Assembly: GCF_900109285.1 (NCBI RefSeq)
Contig: NZ_FNZQ01000001.1
Location: 959,001-1,023,000 of the forward strand
Direction of reading: 5' to 3'
From: Jannaschia helgolandensis
GTDB lineage: Bacteria; Pseudomonadota; Alphaproteobacteria; Rhodobacterales; Rhodobacteraceae
Length of the DNA: 64,000 nucleotides
Under the pieces are notes generated by a model that was not told where the DNA came from, did not search any database, and was given only the letters and a program-made list of their open reading frames with translations. Made by a program: the position numbers and the translations under genes. Positions 52,892 through 61,738 of this stretch are shown here, piece after piece; within the stretch, counting starts at the first letter, position 1; the number at the start of each line of letters is the position of its first letter.

Positions 52892-53269
52892 ATGAGCCAA
52901 ACCCACTCTTTCAATGCCGCGACGATAGGTCTGATACTGGGTTTGTGCCTCACGAAGACGGCGGGGGCGGAACCGCTTTATCTTGGCGAGGAAGAATACA
53001 GCACTGACGACCGCAGCGTCATGGCTGCTATCATAGAGCATTGCGTTGGGTTACAGGCGGACGCCGAGAAAGCAGAAGCTACGCGTGTTTTTGGGGTGGA
53101 AAGAGACGAGGAAGACAGGCGCGAAACGGACATTGGGCCTGCGTCATCTTCAGTTGAGAAACTTGGGATTTCAGTCGACCAACTTGCTTCCGGAGATGAG
53201 GACGGGGAGGCGCCGGACTTCTCACAGGTGACTGCGGAACAATGCAGCGCAGCAGGCATCATCTATTAG
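52892..53269 (+). CDS. Hypothetical exported protein, 125 aa
   Basis: The protein has a signal peptide (ATIGLILGLCLTKTAGA) and a short acidic mature part with two Cys (EHCVGLQ and EQCSAAG) that could form a disulfide. It starts at ATG 52892 behind GAAGG, 10 bp after the tri-heme cytochrome, so it is the last gene of the dehydrogenase operon. I know no family. A periplasmic accessory factor is possible. Confidence 0.65.
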   Translation: MSQTHSFNAATIGLILGLCLTKTAGAEPLYLGEEEYSTDDRSVMAAIIEHCVGLQADAEKAEATRVFGVERDEEDRRETDIGPASSSVEKLGISVDQLASGDEDGEAPDFSQVTAEQCSAAGIIY

Positions 53270-53369
53270 AGGAAGTCGCCCACTGTGCGGATTCCATAAG
53301 GCTTTCCCTGCCCGTTTGATCATGGTTTCTCCTCAGGACGTGAAACGTCTTGCTCATGATAGGCTTCCT

Positions 53370-53540
53370 TTTGGCGATGCGGGTCGTCTCCCCGATGCGT
53401 CGCGGCGATCCGCCGCAGCATTGCCAACGCGCACGGGCTTTGGGCGTTTTAATGGCCCCCGGGACGATGGCGTTGACGCGTATTTTCTCACAGGCCAGCT
53501 CCTGCGCCATCGATTGCATCAATTGCTTAACGTCCCCCCT
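53370..53540 (-). pseudogene. Short-chain dehydrogenase remnant
   Basis: A minus-strand stretch reads DVKQLMQSMAQELACEKIRV then NAIVPGAIKTPKAR, the region after the SDR catalytic Tyr-x3-Lys ending in the conserved N-A-I-x-P-G. RIGETTRIAKRKPIM follows, a decayed version of the next SDR element. The Rossmann half and most of the C-terminus are missing. It resembles glucose 1-dehydrogenase-type SDRs and was probably cut by the neighbouring insertion sequence. Confidence 0.7.
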
Positions 53541-53559
53541 TGGCTGTCGCCTATGCCCT

Positions 53560-53885
53560 GATGCCTGGAAACATCGTCGGCATCTCGATGGCGCTACTCT
53601 TGCTGGCGGATGTCGCCCCGGCGGCTGCTTGCGGACACGGCCTGCGACGCGGACAACCTGCGTAACTGGTTGTGCAACCGACAGATCAAGGCAGTTACCC
53701 CTTCCACCGCCAGCCGTCGAACCCCCTATCCGCTGGATCGTGAAGCCCACCGTCGGCGCAACGTCATCGAAGGCATGTTCTGCAAACTCAGGAACTGGCG
53801 ACGGATCGCCAGCAGATACGACCGGTTGGCGGCCAGATACCTCGCCGCTCTCGCCCTCGTATTCATTGTAATCGCGTGGACTTAA
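53560..53885 (+). mobile_element. IS5-family transposase, C-terminal remnant
   Basis: The last part of a DDE transposase is readable: LLADTACDADNLRNWL, then RRNVIEGMFCKLRNWRRIA and SRYDRLAARYLAALALV before the stop. The final catalytic Glu (VIEGMF) is present. Upstream codons continue in another frame (LLLLADV), showing a frameshift, and the N-terminal two thirds are absent. It marks the right edge of the accessory region. Confidence 0.8.
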
Positions 53886-53895
53886 CACCTGACTA

Positions 53896-53924
53896 CGCCC
53901 GTCCTGACTCAGGGCGGCTTTTTT
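53896..53924 (+). terminator. Terminator after the IS remnant
   Basis: A GC-rich stem (GCCC ... GGGC, with CCTGA/TCAGG inside) is followed by GGCTTTTTT on the plus strand. It ends about 9 bp before the convergent nrdJ stop and separates the accessory region from nrdJ. Confidence 0.55.
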
Positions 53925-53932
53925 CTATGCGA

Positions 53933-56215
53933 TCAACTGCATTTCGAAAATCCGCAGTTGGCGCAGGTCGCGCATCCTTCAGCCATGTGAACGGCGAAGC
54001 TGCCGCAATTCGGGCAAGCGGGTCCGGGGGGCGCGGGCGCGGTATCGCGATGGGCAGGGTCGACCTTGAGGCCCAAGCCTTCTCCGGCCAGAAATCCGGT
54101 GGCGATCATATGCCGTTCGATCACGCCGCCGATGGCCGCAAGGATCGAGGGCACGTATTTGCCCTGCACCCAGGCCCCGCCGCGCGGATCGAAGACGGCC
54201 TTCAGCTCCTCGACCACGAAAGACACATCGCCGCCGCGCCGGAACACCGCCGAAATCATCCGGGTCAGCGCGACGGTCCAGGCGAAATGCTCCATGTTCT
54301 TGGAGTTCACGAAGATCTCGAAAGGGCGTTTCTGACCGTCAATGTCGATATCGTTGATCGTGATATAGAGCGCATGTTCCGACGCGGGCCATTTGATCTT
54401 GTAGGTCTCGCCGGTCAGCCGTTGAGGCCGGTCCAGCGGCGCGAACAGGTGGACGATCTTGGGGGTTTCCGCGATGGGCGCTGCGGGCATCTCTGTCGAA
54501 AGGACCGATCCGGTGATCGCGTTCGGTCTATAGGTCGTGCAACCCTTGCAGCCAGTCGCCCATGCTTGAAGATAGACGTCCTTGAAAGCATCGAACGTTA
54601 TGTCGGCGGGCACGTTGATCGTCTTGGAAATGCTACTGTCGGTCCATAGCTGCGCGGCGGCCTGCATGGCGATGTGATCGCCGGGCGTCAGGTCCGCGAC
54701 GCTGACCATATGGTCGGGCAGGGGTGTATCCCCATGCAGTTCGCGCCACTTGGCGACGGCGAAATCCGCGACCGTCTCTTCGGTGCGGGTGCCGTCGGGT
54801 TGCAGCACCTTGCGGGTGTATTCCTGCGCGAAGATCGGCTCGATTCCCGAGGACACGTTCCCCGCCAGCAGGCTGATCGTGCCGGTCGGTGCGATGGAGG
54901 TCAGCAGCGCGTTCCGCAGGCCATGTTCGGCGATCGCGTCGCGCGTATCCGTATCGAGCCGTTGGACCATGGGGGCCGCAAGGATCGCTTCGCGGTCATA
55001 AAGCGGGAAGGTGCCCTTTTCCGCCGCCAGTTCGGCCGAGGTCAGATAGGCCCTGTTCGCAATCGTGCTCAGCCAATTGGCCGTGGCGTCAACCGCTTCG
55101 GGCGCGCCATAGCGCAGCCCGCACATCGCCAGGGCATCGGCCAGCCCGGTCACGCCCAGCCCTATGCGGCGCTTGGCGCGGGCTTCGTCCGCCTGCGCGG
55201 GCAGGGGAAAGCGGCTGGCGTCGACGACATTGTCCATCATGCGAATGGCCGTGGCCGTCAGGTCGGCCAGTGCATCGAGGTTCACACTGGCCCGGTCGGT
55301 GAACGGATTGTCCACAAGTTGCGCCAGATTGACCGACCCCAGAAGGCAGGCACCATAGGGCGGCAAGGGCTGCTCGCCGCAGGGGTTGGTCGCGGCAATG
55401 GTTTCTACGTAGGACAGGTTATTGGCGGCGTTGATGCGGTCGATGAAGATCACGCCCGGTTCGGCATAGTCATACGTCGCCTGCATGATCGCGTTCCATA
55501 AATCGCGGGCACGCAGGGTGCGATAGGTCACGCCGCCGAACACCAGCGGCCAGTCGCCGTCGGCATCCACCGCTTCCATGAACGGGTCGGTCACCAGCAC
55601 CGACAGGTTGAACATCCGCAACCGGGTCGGGTCGGATTTCGCCGCCACGAAATCCAGCACGTCGGGATGATCGCAGCGCAGGGTCGCCATCATCGCGCCG
55701 CGCCGCGACCCGGCGGACATGATCGTGCGGCACATGGCGTCCCACACGTCCATGAACGACAGCGGGCCGGAGGCATCGGCGGCCACGCCGGTCACGCTCG
55801 CGCCCCGGGGCCGGATGGTCGAGAAGTCATAGCCGATGCCGCCCCCCTGTTGCAGGGTCAGGGCCGCTTCGCGCAGGGCGGAGAAGATACCCGACATACT
55901 GTCTTCGATGGTGCCCATGACGAAGCAGTTGAACAGCGTGACGCTGCGGTCGGTGCCGGCACCCGCGATGATGCGACCGGCGGGCAGGAAGCGAAAATCC
56001 TGCAGGGCGGACCGAAACCTGGGCGTCCAGTGCGCCGGATCTGCCTCGGGTGCGGCCAGCGCGGCTGCGATGCGGTCCCATGTCGCGTCGATATCGGCGT
56101 CCAATGGCGTGCCGTCGGCGGCCTTGAGCCGGTATTTCATGTCCCAGATCTGCCGCGCGATGGGGGCGGCGAAGGACGAGGACGAATCGGTCGCGGTATC
56201 GGGCATGGCGGTCAC
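53933..56215 (-). CDS. nrdJ: Adenosylcobalamin-dependent ribonucleotide reductase (class II)
   Basis: The 760-aa enzyme makes deoxyribonucleotides without oxygen, using a B12 radical. Active-site elements are TLFNCFVMG, NPCGEQPLPPYGACLLGSVN and APTGTISLLAGN. The C-terminus carries the redox Cys pairs (CPNCG, CATCANCG, SKCS). The start is GTG 56215 or ATG 56206; neither has a strong ribosome-binding site. No B12 riboswitch is seen in the 73-bp gap upstream. CobU and a CobC-like enzyme elsewhere in the window belong to cofactor assembly. Confidence 0.95.
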   Translation of the reverse strand: MTAMPDTATDSSSSFAAPIARQIWDMKYRLKAADGTPLDADIDATWDRIAAALAAPEADPAHWTPRFRSALQDFRFLPAGRIIAGAGTDRSVTLFNCFVMGTIEDSMSGIFSALREAALTLQQGGGIGYDFSTIRPRGASVTGVAADASGPLSFMDVWDAMCRTIMSAGSRRGAMMATLRCDHPDVLDFVAAKSDPTRLRMFNLSVLVTDPFMEAVDADGDWPLVFGGVTYRTLRARDLWNAIMQATYDYAEPGVIFIDRINAANNLSYVETIAATNPCGEQPLPPYGACLLGSVNLAQLVDNPFTDRASVNLDALADLTATAIRMMDNVVDASRFPLPAQADEARAKRRIGLGVTGLADALAMCGLRYGAPEAVDATANWLSTIANRAYLTSAELAAEKGTFPLYDREAILAAPMVQRLDTDTRDAIAEHGLRNALLTSIAPTGTISLLAGNVSSGIEPIFAQEYTRKVLQPDGTRTEETVADFAVAKWRELHGDTPLPDHMVSVADLTPGDHIAMQAAAQLWTDSSISKTINVPADITFDAFKDVYLQAWATGCKGCTTYRPNAITGSVLSTEMPAAPIAETPKIVHLFAPLDRPQRLTGETYKIKWPASEHALYITINDIDIDGQKRPFEIFVNSKNMEHFAWTVALTRMISAVFRRGGDVSFVVEELKAVFDPRGGAWVQGKYVPSILAAIGGVIERHMIATGFLAGEGLGLKVDPAHRDTAPAPPGPACPNCGSFAVHMAEGCATCANCGFSKCS

Positions 56216-56288
56216 GTTTCGCTAGGGATGGTTGCGCGCGCGCGCGGGAGGTCTAGATATACCCTACTTTCCGGGGGCGAGTCACGTC

Positions 56289-56714
56289 ATGTCCATCAAC
56301 CTTATCAAGCTCAGCGTCGGGTCCGAGTCGATCGAGTCGATGGCCAGATGGCAGACAAGCGCGCGCGCCAGGGGGCCGGATGGCCAGCCCCGTCATGTCA
56401 CCCGGATGTGGCCCCGGCGCGAAGCGGAATTGTTGAACGGTGGATCGATTTACTGGGTCGTGAAGGGCGTTTTGCTATGTCGTCAGCCGATCCTGCGACT
56501 TGACGAGGTGGTGCGCGCCGATGGCATCCGGCGGTGCGGAATCGTGCTGAAGCCCGGATTGATTCCGGTCATTCCGACGCCGCGCCGTCCGTTTCAGGGA
56601 TGGCGGTATCTGCCGTCCGAGGATGCGCCGATGGATATGGACCCCGCACGGGCGTCTGAGGCGCGGCTGCCGACCGAACTGTCGGTTGCTTTGGCGGAAA
56701 TCGGCGTCCTTTAG
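56289..56714 (+). CDS. DUF1489 family protein
   Basis: The 141-aa protein begins MSINLIKLSVGSESIESMAR and continues with PRHVTRMWPRREAELLNGGS, SIYWVVKGVLLCRQPIL and ALTPTRRPFQGWRYL-like VIPTPRRPFQGWRYL, which fits DUF1489. The family is widespread in alphaproteobacteria and uncharacterised. It is divergent from nrdJ. Confidence 0.85.
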   Translation: MSINLIKLSVGSESIESMARWQTSARARGPDGQPRHVTRMWPRREAELLNGGSIYWVVKGVLLCRQPILRLDEVVRADGIRRCGIVLKPGLIPVIPTPRRPFQGWRYLPSEDAPMDMDPARASEARLPTELSVALAEIGVL

Positions 56715-56904
56715 ACCACTCGCCCTGCGACCAGATCGCCTGCACGTCCCGCGATTGTCGCCCTGTCTGAGTCGCCCAATCGTGCCGTGCCGCAGACCGG
56801 TCGGCATACGCTCCAAAGGTCGAAAGCGATTGATGCAGGTCAAGCCAGTGTCCGCGCCGGTCCCTTAGGCAGATGCCAGCGATATTCCCGAGCCGGAGAT
56901 TCCG

Positions 56905-57309
56905 ATGCCCGCCCACATCTCCTGTCATGCACTGCTGGTTGTGGCGCTGCCCGCGTTGCTGACCGCCTGCAATCCGATGCCCGAACTGCGCACCGAAGCG
57001 GCCTATGGTGCCAGCCTGTTCCAGCAGAGCTGCGCCGACTGTCATGGGGCCAACGCGATGGGCACGCCCGGACTCGCCCCCGATCTGACGACGCTGTCGA
57101 AGCGGAACGGAGGGTCCTTTCCGCGCGACAGGATACTGGCGCAGATCGACGGATTAGGTCGTCACGGCGACCCGGACGCGGTCATGCCCGAATTCGGGGC
57201 AGGCGATCTGGGTCCGGCGGTCGTGGTCGAGGAGGAGGAGGGCATCGGCACGCCGATTCCATCCGACCTGATCGCGCTTGCGGCATATCTGATCTCGATC
57301 CAGCAGTGA
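56905..57309 (+). CDS. Small cytochrome c lipoprotein
   Basis: The 134-aa protein has a lipobox (PALLTAC, about Cys22) and one heme c site (CADCHG, about residue 46). DAVMPEFG supplies the likely Met ligand. It is a membrane-tethered periplasmic electron carrier; its partner is unknown. ATG 56905 follows a purine-rich stretch. A stem-loop lies just after the stop. Confidence 0.9.
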   Translation: MPAHISCHALLVVALPALLTACNPMPELRTEAAYGASLFQQSCADCHGANAMGTPGLAPDLTTLSKRNGGSFPRDRILAQIDGLGRHGDPDAVMPEFGAGDLGPAVVVEEEEGIGTPIPSDLIALAAYLISIQQ

Positions 57310-57316
57310 TGTCCCG

Positions 57317-57352
57317 CCACGCCGATAGGACACGAAGTCGCAATCGGCGTGG
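57317..57352 (+). terminator. Stem-loop after the cytochrome gene
   Basis: CCACGCCGAT pairs perfectly with ATCGGCGTGG across a 16-nt loop, starting 8 bp past the stop. There is no T-run. It probably ends or protects the cytochrome c message. Confidence 0.6.
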
Positions 57353-57425
57353 GGATCGTCGCGCCTGATTTACCCCGTCCCCCGAAGTCAGGCAGAAAGG
57401 CCCATGCGTAGCGAGGGGACGTCCG

Positions 57426-59924
57426 ATGAAAACCCATGTCAAAGCATTGATCGTCGGCGGCGGAGCCGTGGGAACGGGAATTGCCTATGCGCTGTCAAAG
57501 GCCGGTTGGCAGGACATCGTTCTGCTGGAACGAGACGAGCTGACGGCGGGGTCGACGTGGCATGCGGCGGGACTTCTGCCATTGTTCAACATGGGATACG
57601 CCACCAGTCATATTCACGACCACTCCGTCAAAATGTACAAACAGCTGGAGGAGGAAACCGGTCTGAACCCCGGCTTCTCGGTCGTGGGCAATCTGCGTAT
57701 GGCGCAGACGCAGGCGCGGATGGATGAGTACGAACTGTATGCTTCCATCGCAGAGACAGTCGGCATTCCGTACGAGTGGATGACGCCCAAACAGATCAGG
57801 GAACGTTGGCCGCTGGTGCGGACAGAAGACCTTGAGGGCGCGATTTTCCATCCGACTGACGGCTATATCAACCCCGCCGACGTCACCATGGCCATGGCCA
57901 AGGGCGCCCGCGACCGGGGTGTCAGGATCGAACGGCGCTGGCAGGTGGATGGTTACAAATGGACCGGCGAGCATTGGGATGTCACCGCGACCAGGATGGT
58001 CGAAAAGGGCGGCAATCTGATCGCGTCGGACGAACAGGTCGTGATCCACGCCGAACACGTTGTCACAGCCACCGGCAACCATGCGCAACGCACAGCGCAA
58101 TTGCTGGGCATCAAAATTCCGGCCGTGGTAGTCGAACACCAGTATATCGTGACCGAGCCTGACCCGGCGCTGGTCGAATATCGCAAGACCAGCCCGCAGC
58201 ACCCCGTCCTGCGCGACGCCGATGCCAAATGGTATGTGCGCGAGGAGCGGGGCGGCTGGATCCTCGGGCCATATGAAAAGAACGCGCCTGCGCGATTTGA
58301 ATATGGCGTGCCCGACAGTTTCCGCGCCGATCTGTTCCCCCTCGATCTGGAGCGGATCGAGGAGGAATACATGTCGTTCATCCACCGGATCCCGTCGTCG
58401 GAAACCGCGGGTCTCAAGGACGATTACAACGGTCCGATCTGTTATACGCCCGACGGCAACCCGCTGGTCGGGCCTGTGCCGGGCCTGCGCAACATGTGGC
58501 TGGCCGAAGGGTTCAGCTTTGGTATCACGGCGGCGGGTGGTGTCGGGCATTACCTTGCCCAGATGATGGTCGAGGGCGAAGCCGAGATCGACATGGCCTC
58601 GCTCGATCCGCGACGTTTCGGGCGCTGGATGACGACGGAATACGCGGCCCGCAAGAACGAGGAAGCCTACGATCACGTCTTCATCCTGCACCACCCGGAC
58701 GAGGAGCGGCCCGCCTGCCGCCCGCTGAAAACCGCGCCGTGCTACGAGCGGATGAAGGCGCGGGGCGCGCAGTTCGGCTGCGTCAACGGGTGGGAACGGC
58801 CCAATTACTTCGGCCCGCTGGATGCGCCCGACAACTTCGACCATGACAGCCGCAGTTTTCGCCGGGGTGCGTGGTGGGGCCATGCGGTCGAGGAAGCCAG
58901 GGCCATTCGCGAGACGGCGGGCCTGATTGATGCGACCGCCTTTACCAAGCACAAGTTGCGCGGACCGGGCGCGGCGGGATTCCTCGATTGGTTCACGACC
59001 AATAAATTGCCGAAGGTCGGGCGGATCAACCTGACCTATGCGCTGACCGAGGCAGGGACCACGCGCACGGAATACACTATCGTCCGGCTGGCCGAAGATA
59101 CGTTCTACCTCGTGTCGGCGGGCGCATGGCAAAGCTACGACAGCGACTTTCTGGTGCAGGCGGTCAAAGACAACATGGACCGTTTTGGCCCGATGTGTCT
59201 GGATGATTGCACCGGCCAGCACGGTGTCTTCGCATTGGCCGGGCCGAATTCGCGCGCCATCCTGTCCGAGATCGTGCGGGATGCCGATCCTGCGACAGTG
59301 CTGTCAAACAAGCGCTTTCCTTGGCTGTCAGCCCGGCGGCTTGAGTTGCTGATGTGCCCGACGAATGCGATCCGCGTGGCTTATACCGGCGAATTGGGGT
59401 GGGAGTTGCATCATCCGATGGAAATGCAGAACTATCTGTTCGACAGGCTGATGGATGCGGGCGAAGGTCAAGGGCTGAAACTGGTCGGCGCGCGGGCGCA
59501 GAACTGGCTCCGGCAGGAAAAGTCATATCGCGCTTTCGGGACTGAATTGGGTCGCGATGCCACGCCGCTGGAGGCCGGGCTGGACCGCTTCGTCGATCTG
59601 TCGAAGGACTTCCACGGTAAGGACGCGATGCAGGCGCAGGGTATCCGTTCGAAATGCGTGACTGTGCTGATTGACGGGCCGCCAGATGCCGATCCCTGGG
59701 GGCGCGAGGCGCTGTATGTAGGAGACGAGAAGGTCGGACGACTGACATCTGGTGGCTATTCGGTGGCATTCCAGAAGTCGATCGGCATGGGCTATGTCCG
59801 GCCCGATCTGGCGCAGCCGGGAACCAAGCTGCGTGTGCGGATGCAGCGTCAGCTTTGGGATGCGGAGGTAACCGAGGACAGCCCCTACGATCCCACCAAC
59901 GCACGGATTCGCCTCGACGGCTAA
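57426..59924 (+). CDS. FAD-dependent oxidoreductase with GcvT domains (dimethylglycine/sarcosine dehydrogenase-like)
   Basis: The 832-aa protein joins an N-terminal DAO-type FAD domain (ALIVGGGAVGTGIAYALSKA, with STWHAAGLLP holding the His that often carries FAD) to a central linker domain. GCV_T and GCV_T_C domains form the C-terminal half (about 440-830). Such enzymes demethylate N-methyl glycines and pass the methyl group to tetrahydrofolate. The proX-proW-proV glycine betaine importer lies in the same window, though far away. ATG 57426 has GAGGGGACG upstream. Confidence 0.9.
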   Translation: MKTHVKALIVGGGAVGTGIAYALSKAGWQDIVLLERDELTAGSTWHAAGLLPLFNMGYATSHIHDHSVKMYKQLEEETGLNPGFSVVGNLRMAQTQARMDEYELYASIAETVGIPYEWMTPKQIRERWPLVRTEDLEGAIFHPTDGYINPADVTMAMAKGARDRGVRIERRWQVDGYKWTGEHWDVTATRMVEKGGNLIASDEQVVIHAEHVVTATGNHAQRTAQLLGIKIPAVVVEHQYIVTEPDPALVEYRKTSPQHPVLRDADAKWYVREERGGWILGPYEKNAPARFEYGVPDSFRADLFPLDLERIEEEYMSFIHRIPSSETAGLKDDYNGPICYTPDGNPLVGPVPGLRNMWLAEGFSFGITAAGGVGHYLAQMMVEGEAEIDMASLDPRRFGRWMTTEYAARKNEEAYDHVFILHHPDEERPACRPLKTAPCYERMKARGAQFGCVNGWERPNYFGPLDAPDNFDHDSRSFRRGAWWGHAVEEARAIRETAGLIDATAFTKHKLRGPGAAGFLDWFTTNKLPKVGRINLTYALTEAGTTRTEYTIVRLAEDTFYLVSAGAWQSYDSDFLVQAVKDNMDRFGPMCLDDCTGQHGVFALAGPNSRAILSEIVRDADPATVLSNKRFPWLSARRLELLMCPTNAIRVAYTGELGWELHHPMEMQNYLFDRLMDAGEGQGLKLVGARAQNWLRQEKSYRAFGTELGRDATPLEAGLDRFVDLSKDFHGKDAMQAQGIRSKCVTVLIDGPPDADPWGREALYVGDEKVGRLTSGGYSVAFQKSIGMGYVRPDLAQPGTKLRVRMQRQLWDAEVTEDSPYDPTNARIRLDG

Positions 59925-60070
59925 ACCAGACTGGTGCTGTCCTGGCGTTCATAAAGGGTTGGCCCGCCATCCGGGGCATGGTTCGCCTGGATGCAGGTTA
60001 TTGCACTGCGCCAAGGGTGATAATTCCGCTCCCGCCTTCGCACGCCTCTGTCGGAGCGAAGGCACTGACG

Positions 60071-61039
60071 TCAGAGCCGGGGTGCCGGGCCGACGGGCAA
60101 GCCCATGACGATGATTTGACCGCCCGACAGCGATACCGGAATTTCCGCGAACCCCTCTGCGTCCTCCAACCCGGACAGGCCGCTGCCGATCAGCGATGCC
60201 TGCGCGGCGGTAAGCCATTCCTGCGCCACGACGAAAGCCAACAGGTCATCCCACCCGCGCGCGCGTAGCGACAGGTCGCCGTCTGGTGTGCCATCCGCAG
60301 CCACGGTTAGGTCGCCCGACAGGATTACCCGCGCGTCCCCCCAGTTCAACGTCGCGCGCCGGATCGTCAGCTCTGACAAGACCGGATCACGGGTTATGCC
60401 GATGGGGTCGGACAGGACCATCATCGTGTCGATATCCAGCGTGTCGATCACCTCCGGCAATGTGCCGGTCGGGTCCAGCTTGGCACGCAGTCCATCGCTG
60501 GCCGATACGCCGGTCAGGGCGATTGCGACATCGTAGATCGCGTCCGACCCGTTCTGTCGCGCGGCCAGAACTGCAGTGGCGAAGGTCGCCCCCAGATCGG
60601 TGGCGCGGATCGTCAGGTCGCTGGCCGTGACGGTCGCGCGCCGAAGGTCGGGCTGCCGTGACGGGGTCACCACCGCCGAAGCCCGCAAGTCGGTCGATGT
60701 GATGTCGATCGTTTCGCCCGGCACTTCGATCGTCATCTCGCGCGGTGCGACGGCGATGACGTGGTTCAGACGATAGGACAGCGCCAGGACCTGCACGAAG
60801 GGGGCCGACCACCGCATCACACCATCCGGGGACATCACCCGCGGCGCGTCCAGCGTCACGTCGAACCGGTTCGGAAATCCTGCTACTGTCAGGTCGCCGT
60901 ACTCGATGCCCCAGCCCTGCGCCCGCGCGCTGTCGATAGCCGTTCGAGCGCCCCTGTCCGCCGCGGACGCGCCGACAAACCACCATCCGCCCCACAGGGT
61001 GGCGGCCACCAGAACCAGAATCGTCAGCCATTTCACCAT
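60071..61039 (-). CDS. DUF2125 family protein, membrane-anchored
   Basis: The 322-aa protein starts at ATG 61039 (AGAGGCGCG upstream). An N-terminal membrane helix (LTILVLVAATLWGGWWFVG) is followed by DSARAQGWGIEYGDLTVAGF and PNRFDVTLDAPRV, the DUF2125 opening. The rest is beta-rich. The domain resembles lipid-handling AsmA-like proteins, so a periplasmic envelope role is plausible but not shown. Confidence 0.85.
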   Translation of the reverse strand: MVKWLTILVLVAATLWGGWWFVGASAADRGARTAIDSARAQGWGIEYGDLTVAGFPNRFDVTLDAPRVMSPDGVMRWSAPFVQVLALSYRLNHVIAVAPREMTIEVPGETIDITSTDLRASAVVTPSRQPDLRRATVTASDLTIRATDLGATFATAVLAARQNGSDAIYDVAIALTGVSASDGLRAKLDPTGTLPEVIDTLDIDTMMVLSDPIGITRDPVLSELTIRRATLNWGDARVILSGDLTVAADGTPDGDLSLRARGWDDLLAFVVAQEWLTAAQASLIGSGLSGLEDAEGFAEIPVSLSGGQIIVMGLPVGPAPRL

Positions 61040-61109
61040 GTCGCGCCTCTTTCCGATCCGTTCCACTCCCTCTATCCGGGAGAAAGGGAACGCGAAAGGA
61101 CAAGGACGC

Positions 61110-61697
61110 ATGGCGAACGTGATCGGCGGTGACGACGAGCTTTGGATCTTTGCCTATGGCTCCCTCGTCTGGAATCCCGGCATCGACGTAGCCGAGACGC
61201 GTCGCGCCACTCTGGTCGATTTCCGCCGCCGTTTCTGCATGTGGTCGATCCATCATCGCGGTTCGGAAGAGAACCCCGGTCTGGTTCTGGCCCTGGAACC
61301 GGCGGCGGGTGCGACCTGTTCCGGCCTTGCCATCCGGGCCTCCGACCCGGCTGCAGCACTCGAGACCCTGCGCGAACGGGAACTGGTATCGGCGGCTTAC
61401 GTCGAGGAAAATGTTACCTTGTTGGGTGAAGATGACCTGGCGATCCGGGCAACGACCTATGTTATTCGCACCGACCATGCGCAGTACACGGGTGAGCTAC
61501 CGTTGGAACGCCAGGCCGAGGTTATAGCGCGGGCCATCGGCGGGCGCGGACCGAACCATGAATATCTGACCCGGACGGCCGCCGGACTTCACGATCTGGA
61601 GATCGGCGATGCAGATCTGGACTGGTTGGTCACGCGGGTGCAACAGATCAGGGAAGGCGCCTGCGCGGCGCTTGTGGACGGGTCGGGCGAAAGCTAG
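61110..61697 (+). CDS. Gamma-glutamylcyclotransferase (ChaC-like)
   Basis: The 195-aa protein has the ChaC signature WIFAYGSLVWNPGIDVAET near the N-terminus, then RRRFCMWSIHHRGSEENPG and the catalytic Glu in LRERELVSAAYVEE. ChaC enzymes split glutathione into 5-oxoproline and Cys-Gly. It is divergent from the DUF2125 gene. gshB lies elsewhere in the window, so glutathione is both made and degraded here. Confidence 0.9.
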   Translation: MANVIGGDDELWIFAYGSLVWNPGIDVAETRRATLVDFRRRFCMWSIHHRGSEENPGLVLALEPAAGATCSGLAIRASDPAAALETLRERELVSAAYVEENVTLLGEDDLAIRATTYVIRTDHAQYTGELPLERQAEVIARAIGGRGPNHEYLTRTAAGLHDLEIGDADLDWLVTRVQQIREGACAALVDGSGES

Positions 61698-61738
61698 GCT
61701 CCGCGGATACACAGGGGCCCGAAAAGGGCCGGGGGCAG

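Larger units (their letters stand above)
43559..53885. mobile_element. Accessory respiratory island between IS remnants
   Basis: The region starts with an IS3 orfA fragment and ends with a decayed IS5-type transposase. Between them lie an oxidase cluster, a GMC dehydrogenase operon and an SDR remnant, none of which belongs to the core gene order on either side. Possible related ends are TAGGGTCAGG at 43673 and, inverted, TAGTCAGG near 53887-53894. Transfer is inferred from the IS remnants and the unusual promoter, not shown. Confidence 0.5.

Noticed and set aside
56216-56288. B12 riboswitch or NrdR boxes before nrdJ
   Set aside because: The gap is only 73 bp, too short for a cobalamin riboswitch, and only one vague AT-rich element is present instead of a pair of NrdR boxes.
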